Origin: Xenophilus sp003671765
GTDB taxonomy: Bacteria > Pseudomonadota > Gammaproteobacteria > Burkholderiales > Burkholderiaceae_C
Direction of reading: 5' to 3'
Assembly (NCBI GenBank): GCA_051414805.1
Contig: CP166702.1
Span: 3,472,001-3,536,000, forward strand
Length of the DNA: 64,000 bases
This document shows, piece after piece, positions 59,121 through 64,000 of this stretch. Position 1 is the first letter of the stretch; each line of letters begins with the position of its first letter. The notes beneath the pieces were generated by a model, which was not told where the DNA came from, did not search any database, and saw nothing but the letters and a program-made list of their open reading frames with translations. The position numbers and the translations under genes were made by a program.

Positions 59121-61133
59121 TCATGCGGCTGTCTCCAGGTCGGCGGGCTGTCCCCAGCCGCCGCCCCCCGCGGTTTCGATGATGAGTCGGTCGCCGGCCT
59201 GCCATTGCGCGCGGGCCTTGGCCGGCAGGATGTCGACGCGGCCGTCGGCGCGCTCGATGCGCGCGGCGGCACATGCGCCCGGGCTTCCGCCGGCGGCGCC
59301 CTGCGGTGCCGTCTCGTGGCGCTCGCCCCGATAGGAAATGGTGCCGCTGCCGTGCAGCAGCCGGTAGACGCGCACCAAGCCGTCGCCGCCGCGGTGGCGG
59401 CCCGCGCCACCCGAGCCCGTGCGCAGGGCCACGCGCTCCACGCGCAGCGGCGCCTGGGCTTCGATCGCCTCCGCCGGCGTGCTGCGTGCGTTGCCCACGT
59501 CGGTGGACACGCCGGAGCCGCCCGGCGCCCACGGCGCGCCGCCGGCGGCCGACGCAATGATCTCGGTCAGCAGCCAGGGCGTGCCGTCGGCGCGCGCGCC
59601 GCCCAAAGAGAGCACCACCACTTCACCCGCATTCGGCGCCGGCATCTGCCCCGGCAGAGCGCGCGACCATGCGCCCAGCAGCGCATTGGCCAGCAGCTTC
59701 ACGAGGTTGGTGCGGGCATTGACCGCCGCCGGGAACGCCGGGTCCACGATGCTGCCGGGCCGCGTGACCACCGTCAGAGGCGCCAGGCTGCCGTCGTTGC
59801 AGGCCGCCTGCGGTGCCAGCATGCGGGCGAAGTACGCCACCGCCGCCTGCACCGCGCCGCGCGACGCGTTGACGGGGCCGGTGGTCTGGTCGGCGCAAGC
59901 CCTCAGGTCGAGCTCGGCGCCGCTGCCGCGTTTGCGGATGCAGACCGACACCCGTACCGGGTCCGGATGAATGCCGTCGCCGTTCAGTGCATCGTCGAAG
60001 ACGTAGTCGCCATCGGGGGCGGCCGCCAGGGCGGCGCGAGCCGCCGTTTCGGAGGCGGCCAGCGCAGCGGCGCAGCGCTCGGCCATGCCCGGTGTGGCCC
60101 GCCACACCCCGGCCAGTTCGGAGGCACCCTGCGCCAGGCACTGCCATTGCGCGCCCAGGTCGCCTTGCAGGTTGTCGGGCATGCGGCTGTTGGCGCGCAG
60201 CAGGCGCAACAGCGCCGCGTCGACCTGGTCGGCGTGGTACAGCTGCGTCGGCGGCAGGCGCAGGCCTTCCTGCTGGATGGAGGTGGCGTGCGTGGGCACC
60301 GACCCCGGCGCGATGCCGCCGACGTCCTGGTGGTGCAGCACGCAGGCCACCAGCGCGACCACCTGGGCGTCCACGCACACCGGGCGCAGCACCGTGATGT
60401 CGGGCAGGTGCGTGCCGCCGTGCCAGGGGTCGTTGAGCACGTACCCGTCGCCCTCCTTCATCGCGGCCGCCGGATACAGCGCCAGCACCCCGGCCACGGC
60501 CGGCGACAGGCTGCCCAGCAGCAGCGGCAGCGTGCGCGCCTGGGCCACCAAGCGTCCGTCGGGAAGGAAGACCGCGGCCGCGCAGTCCATGGCTTCGCGC
60601 ACCACGCTGGAGACGGCCTCGGCCACCAGGCGCTGCTGCATCCGGTCGCACAGCCGCTCCAGTTCGTACGGCAGCGGGTCGGCGTCGTTTGCTTCGCGCG
60701 TCGCCTCGTCCACCGGCGGGGCCCGCAGTCCGAGCGCCTGCACCGTGGCCAGCGTGCGCTCGTACTCGCCGTCCTGCGGCAGCACCTCGTGCGAGCAAAG
60801 CACACGCAGGTCCGGCCAGCGCTGGCGGATGGCCTGGGCCAGCGCGCGCTCGTGCGCCGGGTTGCGCTGCGCGAACAGGAGCGCGATGGCGACGCCCTGC
60901 GGCAGCCGCGGCAGGGCCGCCAGTGCCCGCAGCACCTCCGGGGCGTCGACCGGCTCGACTTCCACGCCCGCGGCGTCGATGCGTCCGCCGGTCTCGATGC
61001 GCCACTGCGCCGGCAGCAACGCCAGCCAGGGCGAGGCCGGCACGTGCAGCGCGTAGGGGTCGGCACGGTTCTGCCGCGCCAGCGTCAGCACATCCGCGAA
61101 GCCGCGGGTGCAGATCAGCGCGATGTCGCTCAT
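59121..61133 (-). CDS. Chimeric hydantoinase/oxoprolinase: internal HyuA segment fused to HyuB
   Basis: The 670-residue product starts with about 135 residues that match the middle of the HyuA N-terminal domain (ICTRGFADVLTLARQNR ... LLFAQRNPAHE ... VLCSHEVLPQDGEYER), but it lacks the preceding nucleotide-binding start (DVGGTFTD) and the rest of HyuA. From about residue 140 it is a HyuB protein (LPDGRLVAQA, GDGYVLNDPWHGGTHLPDI, GGGGWG at the end). HyuB alone acts on N-carbamoyl or oxoprolinase-type substrates together with HyuA. The first part looks like the remnant of a deleted HyuA-HyuB fusion. The ATG at 61133 follows dadA by 58 bases. Confidence 0.85.
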   Translation of the reverse strand: MSDIALICTRGFADVLTLARQNRADPYALHVPASPWLALLPAQWRIETGGRIDAAGVEVEPVDAPEVLRALAALPRLPQGVAIALLFAQRNPAHERALAQAIRQRWPDLRVLCSHEVLPQDGEYERTLATVQALGLRAPPVDEATREANDADPLPYELERLCDRMQQRLVAEAVSSVVREAMDCAAAVFLPDGRLVAQARTLPLLLGSLSPAVAGVLALYPAAAMKEGDGYVLNDPWHGGTHLPDITVLRPVCVDAQVVALVACVLHHQDVGGIAPGSVPTHATSIQQEGLRLPPTQLYHADQVDAALLRLLRANSRMPDNLQGDLGAQWQCLAQGASELAGVWRATPGMAERCAAALAASETAARAALAAAPDGDYVFDDALNGDGIHPDPVRVSVCIRKRGSGAELDLRACADQTTGPVNASRGAVQAAVAYFARMLAPQAACNDGSLAPLTVVTRPGSIVDPAFPAAVNARTNLVKLLANALLGAWSRALPGQMPAPNAGEVVVLSLGGARADGTPWLLTEIIASAAGGAPWAPGGSGVSTDVGNARSTPAEAIEAQAPLRVERVALRTGSGGAGRHRGGDGLVRVYRLLHGSGTISYRGERHETAPQGAAGGSPGACAAARIERADGRVDILPAKARAQWQAGDRLIIETAGGGGWGQPADLETAA

Positions 61134-61191
61134 GGGCACCGGCCCGCTGGCGCGGGCCGCATCTCGGTGACGGGGATGATCAGACAGCGCA

Positions 61192-62436
61192 TCAGAAGCG
61201 CGCCGGACTGAAGGGCCCGAGGTCGACCTGCGTGGTGCGCCCGGCCACCAGGTGCGCCACTTCGCGCCCCGTGCTCGCGCCCATGCACATGCCCATGTGC
61301 CCGTGCCCGAAGGCGAGCCAGGCGTTGTCGGTAGCGCCCGCACGGCCGATGACCGGCAGGCTGTCGGGCAGGCAGGGCCGGTGGCCCATCCACTGCGTCG
61401 TGTCGCTCGTGTCCAGGTGCGGGAAGAGCTGCTGGCCCAGGCGCAGCAGGGCCTGCGCGCGTTCGTAGCGCGGCGGCGCCTTCAGCCCGGCGAACTCCAC
61501 CGTCCCGGCCAGCCGCAGGCCCATCGCCATGGGGTTGACCATCAGGTTGTTCTCCACCGCCATCACCGTGTGGCGCAGCTTGAGGTTGGAGCTGCGCACC
61601 GTGACGTGGTAGCCGCGCTGCGTTTCCAGCGGCACGCGCGAACCCAGTTGCGCCGCGAGCCTGGCAGACCACGCCCCGGCCGCGACCACCACACCGTCCA
61701 CCGGCGTGCGCTGCCCGTCGGCCGTGCGCACGGCCGTGACCTGCCGCGCGCCGCGGCCTTCGCGCTCGAAGCCGGTGACGGCCTGCCGCACGGAGGCTGC
61801 GCCTTGCGCCACGCAATGCGCATGGAGCACCTTGACCAGCGCCGACGGGTCGAGCGTGGAGCCGTTCTCGGGCGCGCGGATGCCGAAGCGAAAGCGTCCC
61901 TTCAGGTCGGGCTCCAGCGCCTCGAGTTCGTCCTGGCCCACGTCCACCATCTCGACGCCCAGCGACCGGCGCAGGTTCATGCCCCAGCTCCATTGGGCCG
62001 CTTTCTCGCGGGAGGAATACACGTACAGGCAACCCGAGCGGCGCACCAGGTGCTGCGCCCCCGCCTGCTCGAGCAAGGGCTCGTAGCACTCGAAGATGGG
62101 TTCCAGCAGGCTGCGCAGCGCCGTCGCGATGCGGGTGACCTCCTCGCGCGTGGAGTGGCGCAGCATGCGCACCAGCCACGGCAGCACGGCGGGCGCATAG
62201 CGCCAGCGCACCGTGAGCGGTCCCAGCGGGTCGAGCAGCCACTGCGGCACCCGCTTGACCATGCCCGGCATGCCCACCGGCAGGCAGGCGCTGGGCGACA
62301 GGGACCCCGCATTGCCGAACGAACAGGCCTCGCCCGGCGGCAGTGGATCGAAGAAGCTGACCTGCTGACCGTCGCGCTGCAACCATGCTGCGGTGCAGGT
62401 GCCGACGATGCCGGTCCCGATGACGGCGACATGCAT
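61192..62436 (-). CDS. dadA: D-amino acid dehydrogenase (DadA-like FAD oxidoreductase)
   Basis: The 414-residue flavoprotein opens with GTGIVG (residues 7-12) and carries the DadA-typical SFGNAGSLSPS, the second FAD motif VVVAAGAWSARLAAQL and the C-terminal HGHMGMCMGASTGREVAHLV. It oxidises a D-amino acid to the imino acid/keto acid and passes electrons to the membrane chain. It heads the minus-strand operon with the Hyu-like gene, a Bug protein and ridA. It is divergent from a LysR gene. Confidence 0.9.
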   Translation of the reverse strand: MHVAVIGTGIVGTCTAAWLQRDGQQVSFFDPLPPGEACSFGNAGSLSPSACLPVGMPGMVKRVPQWLLDPLGPLTVRWRYAPAVLPWLVRMLRHSTREEVTRIATALRSLLEPIFECYEPLLEQAGAQHLVRRSGCLYVYSSREKAAQWSWGMNLRRSLGVEMVDVGQDELEALEPDLKGRFRFGIRAPENGSTLDPSALVKVLHAHCVAQGAASVRQAVTGFEREGRGARQVTAVRTADGQRTPVDGVVVAAGAWSARLAAQLGSRVPLETQRGYHVTVRSSNLKLRHTVMAVENNLMVNPMAMGLRLAGTVEFAGLKAPPRYERAQALLRLGQQLFPHLDTSDTTQWMGHRPCLPDSLPVIGRAGATDNAWLAFGHGHMGMCMGASTGREVAHLVAGRTTQVDLGPFSPARF

Positions 62437-62465
62437 AGGAAGCGCATTGTGGGCACGCCATGTCC

Positions 62466-62493
62466 ATCAATCCAACGAATTCATTTGATTGAT
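62466..62493 (+). promoter_or_regulatory. Putative LysR operator between dadA and lysR
   Basis: ATCAATC (62466-62472) and GATTGAT (62487-62493) form an inverted repeat with a 14-base spacer containing GAATTC, in the 108-base gap between the divergent dadA and LysR genes. This is where a LysR regulator would bind to control both. Confidence 0.5.
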
Positions 62494-62544
62494 GCATGAG
62501 GATTTTTGATTTTTGCTGCCGGCCGGCGCCACAATGGTGCAGAC

Positions 62545-63438
62545 ATGAACCTCACCCTCCGCCAGATGCGTGCGTTCTCCGTGGTGGCACGCACCGCGAG
62601 CTTCACGCTGGCCGCCAGGCAGCTGAACCTCACCCAGTCGGCCGTCAGCATGCTGGTGCAGCAACTGGAAGAGGAGCTCGGCCTGAAGCTGTTCGACCGC
62701 TCGCGCCATGCCGTCACCCTCACCGAAGGCGGGCAGCAGCTGCTGCCGCTGGCGCGCCGCATGCTGGACGACCTGCGCCAGATCGAGGAAGGCGCCACCG
62801 ACCTTCGCCTGCTCAGGAGCGGCGTGCTGCGCGTGGTGGCGCCGCAGTTGATGGCCTGCACCTGGGTGGCCGGCGTGCTGGCGCGCTTCGAGCAGGCCCA
62901 CCCCACCGTGGGCCTGCGGATCGTCGACGGCTCGGCCGACGACATCGTGGGCGCCGTGCGCCGCGGCGACGCCGAGCTGGGCATCGGCCCCGAGCGGGTG
63001 ACGGGCGAGGACGTGACGCGCAGCTTCCTCATGCACGTGCCCATGCGCCTGGTGTGCGCCGCCAGCCACCCGCTCGCGGGGCGGCAGACCGTCTCATGGC
63101 GCGATCTGCGCGACCAGCGCTGGGTGGTGTATTCGGGCGACTTCAGCCGCTACGTCGAGCAGCGGCTGCACGAGCACGACGCATCGCTGTCGATGCAGAC
63201 GGCGACCGAGGTGCGCTACCTGACCACCGCGCTGGCCCTGGTCGGCGCCGGGCTGGGCGTGGCGATGGTGCCGGACTACGCGCGATCCTTCGCAGGCAAT
63301 TTCGGCATCCGCTTCCTCGCGCTGCGGTCGCCCGCGCTGAACCGGGAGTTCTTCGTGTACCAGCGCCGCAGCCTGGCGCTGTCGCCGGCCGCGCAGGCCT
63401 TCGCGGCCCTGCTGCAGGCGCAGTCGCACCGGCACTGA
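62545..63438 (+). CDS. LysR-family transcriptional regulator
   Basis: The 297-residue protein has the LysR HTH (LAARQLNLTQSAVSMLVQQLEE, quoted to residue 20) and effector domain. Divergent orientation from dadA indicates it regulates the dadA-Hyu-Bug-ridA operon. The ATG at 62545 begins the canonical MNLTLRQMRAF. Confidence 0.9.
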   Translation: MNLTLRQMRAFSVVARTASFTLAARQLNLTQSAVSMLVQQLEEELGLKLFDRSRHAVTLTEGGQQLLPLARRMLDDLRQIEEGATDLRLLRSGVLRVVAPQLMACTWVAGVLARFEQAHPTVGLRIVDGSADDIVGAVRRGDAELGIGPERVTGEDVTRSFLMHVPMRLVCAASHPLAGRQTVSWRDLRDQRWVVYSGDFSRYVEQRLHEHDASLSMQTATEVRYLTTALALVGAGLGVAMVPDYARSFAGNFGIRFLALRSPALNREFFVYQRRSLALSPAAQAFAALLQAQSHRH

Positions 63439-63459
63439 GCGGGCCTGGCGAGGAGCGCC

Positions 63460-63825
63460 TCAGGCCAGGCGTGTCTTGCGGTAGCTGCCCGGGTCCATGT
63501 CGACGACCTCGACGCTCAGGTGGGCCTGCAGGCCCGGAGGCAGACTCGGCAGGTGCTCGAGCATGCCCTCGGTGACCCGATCGCTGAAATCCTTCTTGGC
63601 CTGCTCATCGCGGCCGGCCAGGATGCGCACGGTGACGTGGATGAATGCCCGCGCGGACTCGGCCAGCCCGACGCGAAAGGCCTCGACGCAGATCACCCGT
63701 GCCTTCAGGTCCGCCTCGTCGGCGACCTCCTCGCTGTCGGCCAGCCGCCGCGTCACGGCCGCCAGCATCGCGTCCAGTGGCAGGCCTTTTAGGTTGGGGG
63801 TGTATTCGATGACGATATGGGGCAT
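63460..63825 (-). CDS. 5-carboxymethyl-2-hydroxymuconate isomerase family protein (tautomerase fold)
   Basis: The 121-residue protein retains the N-terminal catalytic Pro (MPHIVIEYTPNL) and the CHMI-type sequence ARVICVEAFRVG, AFIHVTVRILAGR and DMDPGSYRK. In homoprotocatechuate breakdown this enzyme converts 5-carboxymethyl-2-hydroxymuconate. No other hpa gene is visible, so the substrate may differ. It converges with the LysR gene. Confidence 0.85.
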   Translation of the reverse strand: MPHIVIEYTPNLKGLPLDAMLAAVTRRLADSEEVADEADLKARVICVEAFRVGLAESARAFIHVTVRILAGRDEQAKKDFSDRVTEGMLEHLPSLPPGLQAHLSVEVVDMDPGSYRKTRLA

Positions 63826-63876
63826 GCGTTGACCGAAGGTGGGTCCAGGGGATCGCCGTAGCCAGCGGGATGGCGC

Positions 63877-64000
63877 TCAGGGCGCTGCGCGGTACACCGA
63901 GCGGCCGCCGACGATCGTTTCCAGCGCCACGATGTCCTTGATCTTCTCTTCGGGCACGCCCAGATAGTCCGCCGACAGCACCACCATGTCGGCCAGCTTC
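63877..64000 (-). CDS. C-terminal end of an amidohydrolase (partial)
   Basis: The visible 40 codons end with a stop at 63877 and read as the tail of an amidohydrolase of the YtcJ/adenine-deaminase-like type (KLADMVVLSADYLGVPEEKI, then IVGGRSVYR). The gene runs out of the right edge. It lies 51 bases after the CHMI-type gene on the same strand. Confidence 0.75.
   Translation of the reverse strand, partial: KLADMVVLSADYLGVPEEKIKDIVALETIVGGRSVYRAAP

Overview
The window is high-GC DNA (I estimate close to 70% G+C) from a beta-proteobacterium, most likely a Comamonadaceae member of the Variovorax type. This is inferred from the gene order thrS-infC-rpmI-rplT-pheS-pheT-ihfA-merR-tRNA-Pro, the polyhydroxyalkanoate genes, the many Bug-type periplasmic binding proteins, the lysine/alanine-rich histone-like SWIB protein, and dispersed repeats built around GCTAT-N-ATAGC. 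There is no rRNA, CRISPR array, prophage or insertion sequence.

Layout. 1-4.1 kb: a CPA2-type K+/H+ antiporter, the C4-dicarboxylate carrier dctA and phaB. 4.3-9.4 kb: a Ugp-like ABC importer operon (ATPase, binding protein, two permeases) ending in an EEP-family phosphoesterase. 9.4-16.4 kb: a LysR regulator, small metabolic genes, then the phaC-phaA polyester operon. 16.4-24.7 kb: pgeF-maiA, a fumarylacetoacetase-family hydrolase, a Nudix hydrolase, creA, an ABC exporter, a degenerate LytM lipoprotein and small proteins. 24.7-33.1 kb, minus strand: the thrS-to-tRNA-Pro translation operon, preceded by a leader that looks like a complete threonine attenuator. 33.1-38.6 kb: isocitrate lyase with a rich palindromic control region, an EamA exporter, the H1-like SWIB protein and a ThDP enzyme. 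38.6-49.7 kb: a TetR regulator and a ten-gene plus-strand catabolic/transport cluster (Bug protein, PhyH dioxygenase, ABC importer, enolase-superfamily enzyme, Gfo/Idh/MocA dehydrogenase, DUF993 aldolase-like protein, TIM-barrel isomerase, exporter). 49.7-50.7 kb: an FMN riboswitch with a very large extra hairpin, controlling a type-II ribH. 50.7-64 kb: small enzymes, then two facing catabolic operons: Bug protein/hydrolase/FAD monooxygenase/VOC on plus and dadA/HyuA-B fusion/Bug protein/ridA on minus, with LysR regulators, a CHMI-type isomerase and the end of an amidohydrolase.

The most notable signals are non-coding or cross gene boundaries. (1) The thrS leader has a 20-codon peptide with four early Thr codons and mutually exclusive antiterminator and terminator stems. 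(2) The FMN riboswitch carries an insertion of about 160 nt in the P6 region that folds into one long hairpin. (3) A dispersed repeat of about 60 bp occurs at least eight times here; it has been read in frame into proteins, and in one case supplies the hydrophobic core of a signal peptide. (4) A gene joins an internal piece of HyuA to HyuB. (5) A TetR operator is shared by two promoters of the 39-50 kb cluster, whose pathway I cannot assign.
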